Under the pieces are notes generated by a model, which was not told the origin of the DNA, did not search any database, and saw only the letters and a list, made by a program, of their open reading frames with translations. From the NCBI RefSeq assembly GCF_002947535.1, contig NZ_PUAP01000026.1, forward strand, positions 91,073 to 155,072: a stretch of 64,000 bases of DNA, given 5' to 3'. The position numbers and the translations under genes are program-made. This stretch comes from Enterococcus mundtii. GTDB lineage: Bacteria > Bacillota > Bacilli > Lactobacillales > Enterococcaceae. Below, in pieces: positions 41,936 through 51,628 of this stretch (the first letter of the stretch is position 1; every line of letters starts with the position of its first letter).

Positions 41936-42370
41936 TCAATTCGAAGATCTTTGTTTGATTTGACCTTTTCTTTTTTCATTTAGGATCTGTTGTGCTTCCA
42001 CATGATTTTTGATCTCATGGTCGCTTCCACTTTCTTTTAATACTGCTCGCGCTTCGTTTTCAATTGCTTCGATTCGTTTGATGCGATTTTCCATTTCTGT
42101 GAATCTCACCATTTTTTGTTTCAGTTCTGTGACTTCTTTTATTAAATTCAAATTTTTTTCCTGTCTTTTCAATTGATCTGAAAATGCATTGACTGCTAAT
42201 AAAATAGCTGCTTGTTCATTGTCTAATTGAGGGGACAATTCTTTCAGTTCAGCTAGTTGTTCATTGATTAATTTTGTGACCATATCCATATGCTGTTTTG
42301 ATTCTTGCCCGATAATAGTATACGTTTGATCCGCAATCACCGCTTTATAGCGTGTTTTTTCATGTGCCAT
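41936..42370 (-). CDS. zapA: Cell division protein ZapA
   Basis: ZapA cross-links FtsZ filaments at the division ring. The protein is 144 residues, longer than B. subtilis ZapA (85) by a C-terminal extension. The N-terminal globular part (YKAVIADQTYTIIGQESKQHMDMV, about residues 8-31) and the long coiled coil (about 35-125) are typical. It is divergent from rnhC, as in Bacillus. Confidence 0.88.
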   Translation of the reverse strand: MAHEKTRYKAVIADQTYTIIGQESKQHMDMVTKLINEQLAELKELSPQLDNEQAAILLAVNAFSDQLKRQEKNLNLIKEVTELKQKMVRFTEMENRIKRIEAIENEARAVLKESGSDHEIKNHVEAQQILNEKRKGQIKQRSSN

Positions 42371-42575
42371 ATGAATCTGTCTCCTCCTATTGCCAAAAAT
42401 ATTAACTAGTGTACCATATAGTTAAGCAATTAACCGTACACGAAAAACTTCATTATAAATACTTTACTATTATATGATAAACTTTGCAAAAATGCTATGT
42501 GTGCATTGATTTCAAATCAGCTGGATCTAGTCAAATGTAACTTTTCGTTCGACTTGATCGCAACAGGAGGAAAAC

Positions 42576-43490
42576 ATGAGTAACATTATCTTAAAAGTAA
42601 CAACAAATCAAATGAACATGATGAAAGAGGCATATCGCCCATTTTTAGTACAAAAGCCGATTCCATATACGCATTTTTCCGCTAAAAAAAATGGCACGAC
42701 GATCACCGCGTATACTTCTGGAAAAGTGATGTTTCAAGGTAATGGCGCCGAACAAGAAGCTGCGAAATGGGGAGACCCACTGACACCTAAAAAAACAACA
42801 CAAGTTAGTACTTCTTCCTTACCCAAAGATCTACAAACACTATCTGTTTTAGGGAGTGACGAAGTCGGCAACGGCAGTTACTTTGGGCCACTGACTGTCT
42901 GTTCTGCCTATGTCGATCAAACACAATTGAAGGAATTACGCTCGTTAGGTGTCAAGGATTCAAAAGAATTAAAGGACTCACAAATTATCCAATTAGCCAA
43001 AGTATTGAAGGAAACGATCCCTTATCAATTGTTGGTTTTGCCACCAAAAAAATACAATGAGATCCAACCTACGTATAATGCAGTGAGAATGAAGGTCGCT
43101 TTACACAATCAAGCTATCCACTTATTGTTACAAAAAATAGCACCCGTCAAGCCGGATGCTATTTTGATCGACCAGTTCACACCGGAAGCCAACTTTAAAA
43201 AATACGCGCGTTTAGAAAAAAATCAAATCACCGAAAAACTCTACTTTGTTACCAAAGGTGAACAATATCATCTAGCTGTTGCTGCGGCTTCGATCATTAG
43301 TCGCGCAAGCTTTTTAGAAGAGTTGGACAAAGCTTCTGCTGAACTTGGTCTCACGCTTCCTTCTGGTGCGGGTACCAAATCCGACCAAGTCGCTGCAACG
43401 ATTTTAAAAAAAGGTGGCGAAGCCTTGTTAGCAAACTATGCAAAATTGCATTTTGCGAACACAGAAAAAGCCAAAAAATTAGTCAACTAA
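42576..43490 (+). CDS. rnhC: Ribonuclease HIII
   Basis: This enzyme degrades RNA in RNA-DNA hybrids. The protein is 304 residues. An N-terminal TBP-like substrate-binding domain (about 1-85) comes before the catalytic domain, which begins LGSDEVGNGSYFGPLTV and carries the acidic active-site residues (D and E of GSDEVG, D of VKDSKEL, the later IDQF). The GxGS-type sequence of HIII enzymes separates it from HII. CAGGAGG before the ATG. Confidence 0.95.
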   Translation: MSNIILKVTTNQMNMMKEAYRPFLVQKPIPYTHFSAKKNGTTITAYTSGKVMFQGNGAEQEAAKWGDPLTPKKTTQVSTSSLPKDLQTLSVLGSDEVGNGSYFGPLTVCSAYVDQTQLKELRSLGVKDSKELKDSQIIQLAKVLKETIPYQLLVLPPKKYNEIQPTYNAVRMKVALHNQAIHLLLQKIAPVKPDAILIDQFTPEANFKKYARLEKNQITEKLYFVTKGEQYHLAVAAASIISRASFLEELDKASAELGLTLPSGAGTKSDQVAATILKKGGEALLANYAKLHFANTEKAKKLVN

Positions 43491-43571
43491 CTATCAGTTT
43501 TAGCTCGGTTCATTTTCTTTAAGTTCGATTTAAGTTTTGTTGTTTATCCTCATGTTCAAGAGGTGAAAACG

Positions 43572-44474
43572 ATGAAAAAAATGCGAATTATTATTTTTAT
43601 ATGTATGATCGGGATCATTGCCCTTTTCAAATTTGGTCTTAGCAATCAAGACACAGATGCGAGACAACAGACAAGCAACAGTGTCTCTAGCATCATACAA
43701 ACAACTGATTCTTCTTCAGAGGCTCTCATAAAAATCGGAAAAGAAGATGCCACATTGTATGCAGACGAATCATTAAGTGAACCGCTTATTTCCGTCAATG
43801 CTGGTGAACTGGCTACGCTTCTTTCAACTACAGCCAACGCCTACAAAATTACCACGAATGATGGTGAAAGTGGTTATATATCGCTTACGGACGGCTCATC
43901 AGTGACTCGCTCGACACAAGAAACACCGAGTGACCTATCAGAAGCGGTGATCGTACTAGATCCCGGACACGGAGGCGACGATACAGGCGCGCTTAGCACA
44001 GATGGAAATACGGAAGAAAAGACAGTGACACTCGCTGCCGCAAAACAATTACAAACGAGTTTAGAAGCCGCTGGCGCAACGGTTTATTTGACTCATGAAA
44101 CAGATGACTACATTTCATTAGATGACATTTGTGCATTTAGTGAAGAAAAAGCAGCGGACCTTTTTATCAGCTTACATGCTGATTCGACTGAATCGGCCAA
44201 TGAAGCAACTGGTACAACCACTTATTATTATTACAATAGTGAGCAACGTCTAGCGGAAACTGTTTCTGATGAACTGGCGGATCTGCCCATTACTTCTCGT
44301 GGAACTGCTACAGGGAACTATCAGGTGTTAAGAGAAAACCTTCAGCCATCCCTCTTGATCGAAATGGGCTATATGAACAATGAGGAAGATCTAGCAACAT
44401 TGACTACTGTTAACTATCAACAACAACTGGCACAATCGATCACACAAGCGCTACGCACTTATTTCAATCAATGA
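43572..44474 (+). CDS. N-acetylmuramoyl-L-alanine amidase with SH3-like domain
   Basis: This secreted or membrane-anchored cell-wall hydrolase cuts the bond between N-acetylmuramic acid and the peptide. The protein is 300 residues. A hydrophobic N-terminal anchor (about 5-22) is followed by a Ser/Thr-rich linker and a bacterial SH3-like domain (about 55-110). The Amidase_3 domain (about 120-300) has zinc ligands in DPGHGGDD, the glutamate of NTEEKTVTLA, SLHADST and the catalytic glutamate of LIEMGYMNN. I use ATG 43572 with AGAGGTG; a GTG three codons upstream is closer to that site. Terminator follows. Confidence 0.92.
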   Translation: MKKMRIIIFICMIGIIALFKFGLSNQDTDARQQTSNSVSSIIQTTDSSSEALIKIGKEDATLYADESLSEPLISVNAGELATLLSTTANAYKITTNDGESGYISLTDGSSVTRSTQETPSDLSEAVIVLDPGHGGDDTGALSTDGNTEEKTVTLAAAKQLQTSLEAAGATVYLTHETDDYISLDDICAFSEEKAADLFISLHADSTESANEATGTTTYYYYNSEQRLAETVSDELADLPITSRGTATGNYQVLRENLQPSLLIEMGYMNNEEDLATLTTVNYQQQLAQSITQALRTYFNQ

Positions 44475-44490
44475 TTTTTTTCTAAACGTA

Positions 44491-44538
44491 AGAACCTCGC
44501 TAGGCATTGATGTTTCATCAAGCCCAACGAGGTTTTTC
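44491..44538 (+). terminator. Terminator after the amidase gene
   Basis: AACCTCG...GGC-TTGATG and CATCAA-GCC...CGAGGTT pair around a three-base loop, followed by Ts. Confidence 0.8.
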
Positions 44539-44601
44539 AATTCCATCAGCAACCAGTTGTCAGTGAATGGTCACTCCTGAATCTGCTAATATTTAAACGA
44601 T

Positions 44602-46884
44602 CTAATTGATCAATTCCCATGGTCCCCATTGTTGAGTGCCAGGTTCATCGCCTTGTGTCCACCATTTTGCCTGATACGTATTTCCTAAATGAGTGACTCT
44701 ATCCCCCAGAAGATAGACTGTTGATGCATCCCATGCCGCATACCCAGGCACACTGTCTTCCAAGGTTTGAACGATCACTGGTTGACTAGCTGCCGAAACA
44801 TTGTTTGAGGCATCAAATGCTTTTACAGCATACGTATACTGTGTATCAGGTGTTAATCCCGTATCTGTAAACGATGGCGTTCTTGGTTGTCCGACCAATT
44901 GACCATCACGGTAAACAAAGTAACCTGCTACTCGCTGATTGTCGGTTGAAGCCGTCCAGTTCAACGTCACTTCTGTAGCATTGATCGTTGTCGCTGCCAC
45001 ATTTGTTGGAATTGACGGTGCCTCAACATCTGAAGGGTCTGGCGCTTCTGCACCAAAGATCACTTGGTGGTTGATCTCAATACCGTCAGTCCCAATTCGT
45101 TGACTTAAAGTGATCGCATCAATATGATCAACCGAAACCTGTGACGTATCAGATTGTAATCGGAAATCATAAGAAGCTCCTGGAGCAAGTTCTCTGCCAT
45201 CATAAACGGTGGCTAGATCAACAGTTACCGTGCCGTTAGTGGTAGTCACAGCCCCTGCCTTGAAGTTACCAGAAGTTAATGTTTCATTACTATTCAACTC
45301 CAGCATAAGTTTAGGCAATTTGACTGTTTTCTGAGCAGCTTCCACAGCGCTTAGTACAGTAGACGTTTCTGTCAATGTTTCATTATTTGTCAAAGTGATT
45401 TCGTACCCGCTTACATTATTCTCTGTATATGGGGTGATATCCACAGAAATGTCTAATGGTGTACTAACGATTTCGTGCTGTGGTAATGGTGTGTTTCCAA
45501 ATAAGCCTTCTTTGATTGCGTTCGTCAGTTCATCACGTTTTGTACTTGTCGTTTCTTTGTCTTGTGATTGCATCCAAGAAATCACACCGCCTAATTGTTC
45601 TTCCTGTACATATTGTGTTTTATAACCGATCGAGCGTACGTTATCAAAACTGAAAAACTCGCCAGTTTCTGTACTATACATGTAAGGTGCTTTCGCTACA
45701 TCATCCCAGTATTCAGTCAGTCCACTCGTTGCACTGATCAAATCTGGAATATTTCGATATGGCCAGACACCACCGGCTCTACCGCCATCCCCTACAACTA
45801 ACGGACTTTTATTTTTCGCACCGTATGTTGCCGATAGGTCAGCATTTCGATTACTCTGTTCAGCCGTTTGGAACAATCCAGGTAGTAACGGATCATTGCC
45901 TTCTGCCACTTCATGCCAACCACGAGTATAAAATGCTGCCCCAATCACGATTTTTTCAGCTGGCGCACCTTCATCTCGTAAAAACTGGACCGTCTGATCC
46001 ACCGAAAGTCCTTGGTCATAATTAGGATCAGCAGGATTCCCATAGAGCGCTGTATGATGTCCACTGCGGTCACCCCAACCACCGTTCATATCATAGGTCA
46101 TGATATTCGCAAAATCAACAACTTCAAATAGACCGTCAATATCTATCCCAGAAGATAATCTTCCTTGGGATGCAGGTAGTGCAACTGATAATTCATAAGT
46201 TTTACCTAGTTCTTCACCTTGTTCATCGATCGATTCGCGAATCTCATTTAGTAAAATGATGTAATTTTCTTTATCTTCAGGTACAGCATTCGGCGTTCCT
46301 TCATCGTTGACATTGTCTACCAAGTCAGGTTGTCGAACATCTGCAGGGTACTCCCAATCGACATCAACAAAATCCATATTCGTATATCTGATAAATCGTG
46401 TGACGTTCTCTACTAGGTTCTGTCTTTTGACTGGATCAGCCGCTACTTCAGAAAAATCACCTGATTTCGACCAGCCACCCAAAGAGACACCAATTTTCAT
46501 ATTAGGATTTTTCCCACGCAAATCTTGGATCGCATTCAAGATACCCGAACTTGCAGAATTCCATTGGACTCCTGTTTGTCCTACAGGCGCACCAACAGCA
46601 GCATCCGTATCTGTAAATTCTAAATCGCCATTACTATCAAAATCCAAAAAGGCAAAATTCAAATGAGTGATTTGATCAGCTGGAATATCTTTAGGATAGA
46701 AATTCCCTTCTCCACCCCAAATCGACCAATCGCCATAGTACATGACATTGCGATAAGGCGCTACCTGAGTTTCTCGCACCTCTTCAGCATGAACCTCTGG
46801 CGACTCATTAAATGCTGGTAAAGTCATTGCAACAATCGAAGAAAATAACAAAGCAACTAAACTAATACTCTTAATTCTTTTCAT
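44602..46884 (-). CDS. Secreted GH18 chitinase, one FnIII and a chitin-binding module
   Basis: This extracellular endo- or exo-chitinase has 760 residues. Signal peptide (about 1-34, ends VHAEE), GH18 TIM barrel (about 43-455) with the catalytic DxxDxDxE motif read as DFVDVDWE, and a beta-sandwich spacer (about 470-630). An FnIII domain follows (about 634-720, PTNVAATTINATEVTLNW) and a C-terminal CBM5/12 with the typical AKWWTQGDEPG. The second chitinase gene lies directly upstream, with the same layout but an extra FnIII. By eye the catalytic domains are about 80 percent alike. AAGGAGATGAG before the ATG. The pair looks like a gene duplication for chitin use. Confidence 0.92.
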   Translation of the reverse strand: MKRIKSISLVALLFSSIVAMTLPAFNESPEVHAEEVRETQVAPYRNVMYYGDWSIWGGEGNFYPKDIPADQITHLNFAFLDFDSNGDLEFTDTDAAVGAPVGQTGVQWNSASSGILNAIQDLRGKNPNMKIGVSLGGWSKSGDFSEVAADPVKRQNLVENVTRFIRYTNMDFVDVDWEYPADVRQPDLVDNVNDEGTPNAVPEDKENYIILLNEIRESIDEQGEELGKTYELSVALPASQGRLSSGIDIDGLFEVVDFANIMTYDMNGGWGDRSGHHTALYGNPADPNYDQGLSVDQTVQFLRDEGAPAEKIVIGAAFYTRGWHEVAEGNDPLLPGLFQTAEQSNRNADLSATYGAKNKSPLVVGDGGRAGGVWPYRNIPDLISATSGLTEYWDDVAKAPYMYSTETGEFFSFDNVRSIGYKTQYVQEEQLGGVISWMQSQDKETTSTKRDELTNAIKEGLFGNTPLPQHEIVSTPLDISVDITPYTENNVSGYEITLTNNETLTETSTVLSAVEAAQKTVKLPKLMLELNSNETLTSGNFKAGAVTTTNGTVTVDLATVYDGRELAPGASYDFRLQSDTSQVSVDHIDAITLSQRIGTDGIEINHQVIFGAEAPDPSDVEAPSIPTNVAATTINATEVTLNWTASTDNQRVAGYFVYRDGQLVGQPRTPSFTDTGLTPDTQYTYAVKAFDASNNVSAASQPVIVQTLEDSVPGYAAWDASTVYLLGDRVTHLGNTYQAKWWTQGDEPGTQQWGPWELIN

Positions 46885-47185
46885 ATCAATCTCATCTCCT
46901 TTTTTTCTCAGTTTTTTTACGGAAAAACAAGCGCGCCCAAATCACAGGTTAAAAGTTATTTTATCACTCCTTAAAAATTAGAAATTAACTAAATTTTAAT
47001 TAGAAATATCTTGCAAATATGAATTTAACATTTATTTATTTTTAATGCAACTATTTGCAACCGATTACACATATCGCGTTTCAAGTTATTTTTAAGCCAT
47101 ATGATTTTGTTTATTTTTTAACTAACATGTTTTTTTCGGTAAATTTGAGTAAACAAGATAAATAACAACGACAGAATAACATTAT
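46885..47185. other. Intergenic between the two chitinase genes
   Basis: AT-rich stretch upstream of the shorter chitinase gene and after the terminator of the longer. I see no ORF and no clear cre site; the promoter of the shorter gene should be here. Confidence 0.4.
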
Positions 47186-47221
47186 AAAAAAAAGAACAAG
47201 GCAAACTGCCCTGTTCTTTTT
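47186..47221 (-). terminator. Terminator after the longer chitinase gene
   Basis: AAAGAACAGGGCA and TGCCTTGTTCTTT arms around a short loop, with a T-run on the minus strand. The two chitinase genes are therefore separate transcripts or linked only by readthrough. Confidence 0.85.
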
Positions 47222-47230
47222 GTATCTAAA

Positions 47231-49819
47231 TTAACCAATTAGTTCCCATGGACCCCATTGTTCAGTTCCTGGCTCATCACCTTGTGTCCACCATTTCGCA
47301 CGGTAAGTATTTCCTTTATGAGTTACTACATCACCTAAATCATAGACTTTGTTAGCATCCCACTCACCTTCAGCTGGAGGAGTTGTCTCTTCTAAAGTTG
47401 TGACAACTAATGCTTTGCTTTCTTCTGAAACATTTCCTGCTGCATCAAATGCTTTTACTGTATATGAGTATTCTGTATTTGGTGTTAACCCAGCATCAGC
47501 AAATGAAGTTGTTGCTGATTGGCCTACTTGTTTGCCATCACGGAAAACATAGTAACCTGCTACTGCAACATTGTCAGTAGAACGAGTCCAAGACAATGAG
47601 ACATTTTTCTCACCGATCGTTGAAGCTTTCAAGTCTAATGGAATTGAAGGTGCTTCTGTATCTACTGGTGCTTTTTCTAACGTTTTAACAACTAATGCTT
47701 TACTTTCTTCTGAAACATTTCCAGCACGGTCAAATGCTTTTACTGTATATGAATATTCTGTTTCTGCAGTTAATCCAGCGTCAGTAAATGAAGTTGTTGC
47801 TGATTGACCAACTTGTTTGCCATCACGGAAAACGTAGTAACCTGCGACCCCTTTGTCGTCAGTTGATTTTGTCCATGATAGAGAAACATTTGTTTCACCG
47901 ATTGTTGAAGCTGTAAGTCCTGTTGGTACTGAAGGTGCTTCTGTATCCGGAGTTCCTGGTTCAGTCGTTGAACCTTCACCAAAGATCACTTGTTTATTGA
48001 TTTCGATACCTTCGTCACCAATTCTTTGGCTTAATGTGATGGAGTCGATATTGTCAACAGCGACATCTGCTTCAGCAGCATTTGAACTCAATCTGAACTC
48101 ATAAGATGCACCTGGTGCGATTTCTTTGCCATCATATACAGAAGACAAATCAACGATTGCAGCGCCATCAACATTTGTTACAGTACCTGCTTTGTAATCA
48201 CCAGCGCCAAGCTTTTCATTTGTCGCCATTGGAATCACTAGTTTAGGTAATTTGATTGTTTCTTGTGAAAATTCAACTAATTTCAATACAGAAGAAGTTT
48301 CTTCCATTTTCTCATTATTGGTAATTTTTACGTCGTAGCCACTAACGCCATATTGTGTATAAGTTGAGATCTCAACATCCACATTCAATGGTGTGCTCAT
48401 GATCTCAAATTCTGGAAGTTTCTCACTACCTAACAATCCTTCTTTGATTGCATTGGTCAACTCATCACGTTTTGTACCAGTTGTTTCTTTATCTTGTGAT
48501 TGTTGCCATGAAATGATTCCACCCAGTTGGTTTTCTTTTACATATTCAGCTTTATAAGTCACTGATTTTTCATTTTCGTAAGTAAAGAATTCACCAGTTG
48601 TTTCACTGTACATAAATGGTGCTTTCGCAACATCATCCCAATACTCTTTCAATCCAGATGTATTACCAAGTAACGTTTCGATATCTCGATATGGCCATAC
48701 ACCACTGGCACGTCCACCGTCACCTACTTTTAATGGATTTTTGTTTTTCGCTCCATAACTTGGTGTTTGATCGGCGTCTTGACTTGATAATTCTGCTTTT
48801 TGGAATAATCCCGGTGCTTCTGCATTATCCCCTTTTGCCACTTCATTCCATCCACGAGTATAGAATGCTGCTCCAATAACGATTTTTTCTGAAGCTGCAC
48901 CTTTTCCACGCAGGTATTCTACTGTTTGATCTACTGAGAAGCCTTCATCATAATTAGGATCAGCAGGATTCCCGTAAAGTGCAGAATGGTGACCACTTGT
49001 ATCTGACCATGCGCCATTTAAGTCATAGGTCATGATGTTTGCGAAATCGACAACATCAAATAATCGTTTCACGTCAATACCTGAATCTAATTTACCTTGA
49101 GCTGCTGGCAATGCAACAGACAGTTCATATGTTTTGCCTAATTCTTCGCCTTGTTTATCAATTGTTTCGCGAATTTCATCTAATAATTTTATGTAATTTT
49201 CTTTATCTTCAGGTTTTGCATTTGGTGTTCCTTCGTCGTTTACGTTATCCACTAGATCTGGTTGACGTACGTCTGCCGGGAATTCCCAGTCAACATCGAC
49301 AAAGTCCATATTTGTATATTTAATAAATTTTGCTACATTATCTACAAGGTTCTTACGTTTCGTAGGATTTGCTGCTACTTCAGAGAAATCTCCTGATTTA
49401 GACCAACCACCTAATGAAACACCAATTTTCATGTTTGGATTTTTTCCACGTAAATCTTGAATCGCATTTAAGATACCAGAACTAGCAGAGTTCCATTGTA
49501 CGCCCGGTAATCCTACAGGTGCGCCTGTCGCTGCGTCTGCATCAGTAAAGACTAGTTCGCCATTACTATCAAAATCTAAAAAGGCAAAATTCAAGTGAGT
49601 CAATTGATCTGCTGGGATATCTTTTGGATAAAAGTTACCTTCGCCGCCCCAAATCGACCAGTCACCATAGTACATTACGTTTCTATAACTTGCTTGCTGT
49701 TCTTTTTGTTGGATTTCTTCAGCATTGACGATAGACAATTCCCCAATTGTCGGAAGCGTCGTTGAAACAACAGAAGAAAATAACATTGCTGCCAACCCAA
49801 TTTTTTTAACATTTTTCAT
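47231..49819 (-). CDS. Secreted GH18 chitinase, two FnIII domains and a chitin-binding module
   Basis: This is an 862-residue extracellular chitinase. Signal peptide (about 1-33, ends VNAEE), GH18 barrel (about 44-455) with the DFVDVDWE catalytic motif, and a beta-sandwich spacer (about 470-630). Two nearly identical FnIII domains (about 635-725 and 727-818) precede the C-terminal CBM5/12 (AKWWTQGDEPG). The FnIII repeats are so alike at DNA level (285 bp apart) that the second is a recent internal duplication. Ribosome site GGGGAG before the ATG. It is the upstream member of a tandem pair; the downstream paralogue has one FnIII. Confidence 0.93.
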   Translation of the reverse strand: MKNVKKIGLAAMLFSSVVSTTLPTIGELSIVNAEEIQQKEQQASYRNVMYYGDWSIWGGEGNFYPKDIPADQLTHLNFAFLDFDSNGELVFTDADAATGAPVGLPGVQWNSASSGILNAIQDLRGKNPNMKIGVSLGGWSKSGDFSEVAANPTKRKNLVDNVAKFIKYTNMDFVDVDWEFPADVRQPDLVDNVNDEGTPNAKPEDKENYIKLLDEIRETIDKQGEELGKTYELSVALPAAQGKLDSGIDVKRLFDVVDFANIMTYDLNGAWSDTSGHHSALYGNPADPNYDEGFSVDQTVEYLRGKGAASEKIVIGAAFYTRGWNEVAKGDNAEAPGLFQKAELSSQDADQTPSYGAKNKNPLKVGDGGRASGVWPYRDIETLLGNTSGLKEYWDDVAKAPFMYSETTGEFFTYENEKSVTYKAEYVKENQLGGIISWQQSQDKETTGTKRDELTNAIKEGLLGSEKLPEFEIMSTPLNVDVEISTYTQYGVSGYDVKITNNEKMEETSSVLKLVEFSQETIKLPKLVIPMATNEKLGAGDYKAGTVTNVDGAAIVDLSSVYDGKEIAPGASYEFRLSSNAAEADVAVDNIDSITLSQRIGDEGIEINKQVIFGEGSTTEPGTPDTEAPSVPTGLTASTIGETNVSLSWTKSTDDKGVAGYYVFRDGKQVGQSATTSFTDAGLTAETEYSYTVKAFDRAGNVSEESKALVVKTLEKAPVDTEAPSIPLDLKASTIGEKNVSLSWTRSTDNVAVAGYYVFRDGKQVGQSATTSFADAGLTPNTEYSYTVKAFDAAGNVSEESKALVVTTLEETTPPAEGEWDANKVYDLGDVVTHKGNTYRAKWWTQGDEPGTEQWGPWELIG
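47385..47950. repeat. 285-bp direct repeat encoding the two FnIII domains
   Basis: Matching blocks begin at 47403 and 47688, exactly 285 bp (95 codons) apart. Long stretches are nearly identical, such as ACAACTAATGCTTT, GTTTGCCATCACGGAAAAC and GTAACCTGC. The repeat keeps the reading frame, so it lengthens the spacer between catalytic and chitin-binding modules. Confidence 0.85.
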
Positions 49820-50244
49820 TTTTTAATTCTCCCCTTTTTACACTATTCACTTTTCAAAAAACAATTATGTAACAAAATAAACACGAAAATATGTTATTCA
49901 TTCCCCCTCTATTTCTTTAAAATAGTGAGATAAACTCAGTGAAACTTTTGTTGCTAACAGAATATTATCACCTGAAAATAGCTTTTTCAACCGTTTTCTT
50001 AAAATTATTTAAAAAACAAATTAAAATACCTCGGTTATTTATCTAATTTATAATCGTTATTATTAAAAATCTTTATATCACTTGCTTTTCACCTCTTTTT
50101 CTCAATTGTCAGAAAAATTAAATATCCCTCATTATTTTAATTAAAAAATAACAATCCAAGAAAATATAATAACAAAAAAAGTGTAGAGGACAAGAAATTA
50201 AATTCATTTTTGTTTCTAATTTTAAAAATCAAATAAACGATGTT
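49820..50244. other. AT-rich intergenic upstream of the longer chitinase
   Basis: About 425 bases without an ORF. Very AT-rich, probably the promoter and untranslated leader of the chitinase gene. I looked for a consensus cre site and did not find one. Confidence 0.4.
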
Positions 50245-50339
50245 CCAGAAGTGACTCCTTCATAAAAAGCCGAGAAACCCAAAATTTGAAAAACAATTTT
50301 TGGGTTTCTCGGCTTATTTCTCAGATCTGGATACTTCTG
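50245..50339. repeat. Dispersed hairpin repeat, copy C (terminator)
   Basis: Inner stem AAGCCGAGAAACCC / GGGTTTCTCGGCTT carries the core AAAATTTGAAAAACAATTTT. An outer CAGAAGT / ACTTCTG pair surrounds it. It lies just after the TetR gene and probably ends that operon. Confidence 0.8.
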
Positions 50340-50351
50340 TCACAACCGCAT

Positions 50352-50927
50352 TTAATCAGCTACCACACCATGAAGGTATAAATCGATCAGTCGTTCCACA
50401 CTAAATGGATTTTCAAGTGAGTTCGAAGATTCGGTGATATATGGTGCTAACAAAAGAAAAAAGTGCTTTGCCGCAATTTCTGTCGTGACATGTTCGCGCA
50501 TCAAAGATTGATTTTTCGAAAAAATCACTTCAAATGGTTCACGATAACTTTTTTTCCACAAGGTAAAAAGATGATTTCGTGTCTCTGCCGAAAGGTTTGA
50601 TTTTAAATCATGGTGCATCATAAATAGGTCTAAAAGATGGGTATCGATCAAATACTTCGTCATTTTAGTCAAAGATTGTTTAAAATCAAGTTTGTTCTCT
50701 TCCAGAATAGCTCTTAAGTCTGTGCCTACAGTACTCAAATGCTCTTCTAAAACAGCACAATATAATTTTTCTTTATCACTAAAGTAATGATAAAGATTTG
50801 GTTGTGTGATTCCAGCATTTTTAGCAATTTCACGTGTTGAAGTTCCTTGATAACCTTTTGACATAAATAAACGATTTGCTTCTTTTAAAATTTTCTCTTG
50901 TGTATCCTTATTGTATCGATGGACCAA
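50352..50927 (-). CDS. TetR/AcrR family regulator
   Basis: This 191-residue repressor has an N-terminal helix-turn-helix (about 10-55; STREIAKNAGITQPNLYHYF) and an all-helical ligand domain. It is the third gene of the FtsX/ATPase module, 17 bases after the ATPase gene. Two palindromes upstream of the operon (52718-52752) are likely its binding sites, giving autoregulation of an exporter by a ligand-responsive repressor. The ligand is unknown. Confidence 0.88.
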   Translation of the reverse strand: MVHRYNKDTQEKILKEANRLFMSKGYQGTSTREIAKNAGITQPNLYHYFSDKEKLYCAVLEEHLSTVGTDLRAILEENKLDFKQSLTKMTKYLIDTHLLDLFMMHHDLKSNLSAETRNHLFTLWKKSYREPFEVIFSKNQSLMREHVTTEIAAKHFFLLLAPYITESSNSLENPFSVERLIDLYLHGVVAD

Positions 50928-50944
50928 CTTTTACACCCTCTGAC

Positions 50945-51613
50945 TTATTTTTTTTCTTGAAAGACACCATCTTCTATCATAAATACTTTATCACATCTGT
51001 CAATAAGTCGGGTATCATGAGTGACCATAATAATTGCTTTATTTTTCTCTTTGGATTCTTTCGCTAAAATGTCTACGACTTCCACTGCTTTTTCTGAATC
51101 CAAACTAGCTGTTGGCTCATCTGCCAAAATAATCGAAGGATCGTTATATAGCGCTCGAGCAATTGCCACTCTTTGTCGTTCACCACCCGAAAGATCTTCT
51201 GGATACTTATTAAGGAGTTTATCCACCCCAAGTTGTTGGAATAATTCCTTCGCCTCTTCTTGTCGATTTTCATGCTTGATCTTATCAACCAACACTAATT
51301 GTTTTTTGACAGTCAAAAACGGAACTAGATTGGAAGCTTGAAGAATAAATCCGATTTCCTTGAAGCGTAATTTTACTCGCTTTTTCTCCGGTTGTTCACT
51401 GAAATCTTCTCCATTGATTTTCACGGTCCCTTTATTTGGTGTCTGTAAACCGCCCGCAATCGTTAAGAAAGTACTCTTTCCAGAACCAGATGGTCCAATG
51501 ATTGCGACAAACTCCCCTTTATCGACACTGACATTTGTTTTTTTCAATGCTTGAATGGTTTGATCACCATCTTTAAAACTTTTTTCAACATCTATAAATT
51601 CAATTGCTTTCAT
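50945..51613 (-). CDS. ABC transporter ATP-binding protein (MacB/LolD type)
   Basis: This 222-residue ATPase has Walker A GPSGSGKST, signature LSGGERQRVAIARAL, Walker B IILADEPTASLD and the H-loop MVTHDTRL. This sequence type pairs with FtsX-like permeases that act as mechanotransmitters or exporters of peptides and lipids. It follows the permease gene by 15 bases. Ribosome site GGAG before the ATG. Confidence 0.93.
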   Translation of the reverse strand: MKAIEFIDVEKSFKDGDQTIQALKKTNVSVDKGEFVAIIGPSGSGKSTFLTIAGGLQTPNKGTVKINGEDFSEQPEKKRVKLRFKEIGFILQASNLVPFLTVKKQLVLVDKIKHENRQEEAKELFQQLGVDKLLNKYPEDLSGGERQRVAIARALYNDPSIILADEPTASLDSEKAVEVVDILAKESKEKNKAIIMVTHDTRLIDRCDKVFMIEDGVFQEKK

Positions 51614-51628
51614 TACCCATTCTCCTTT

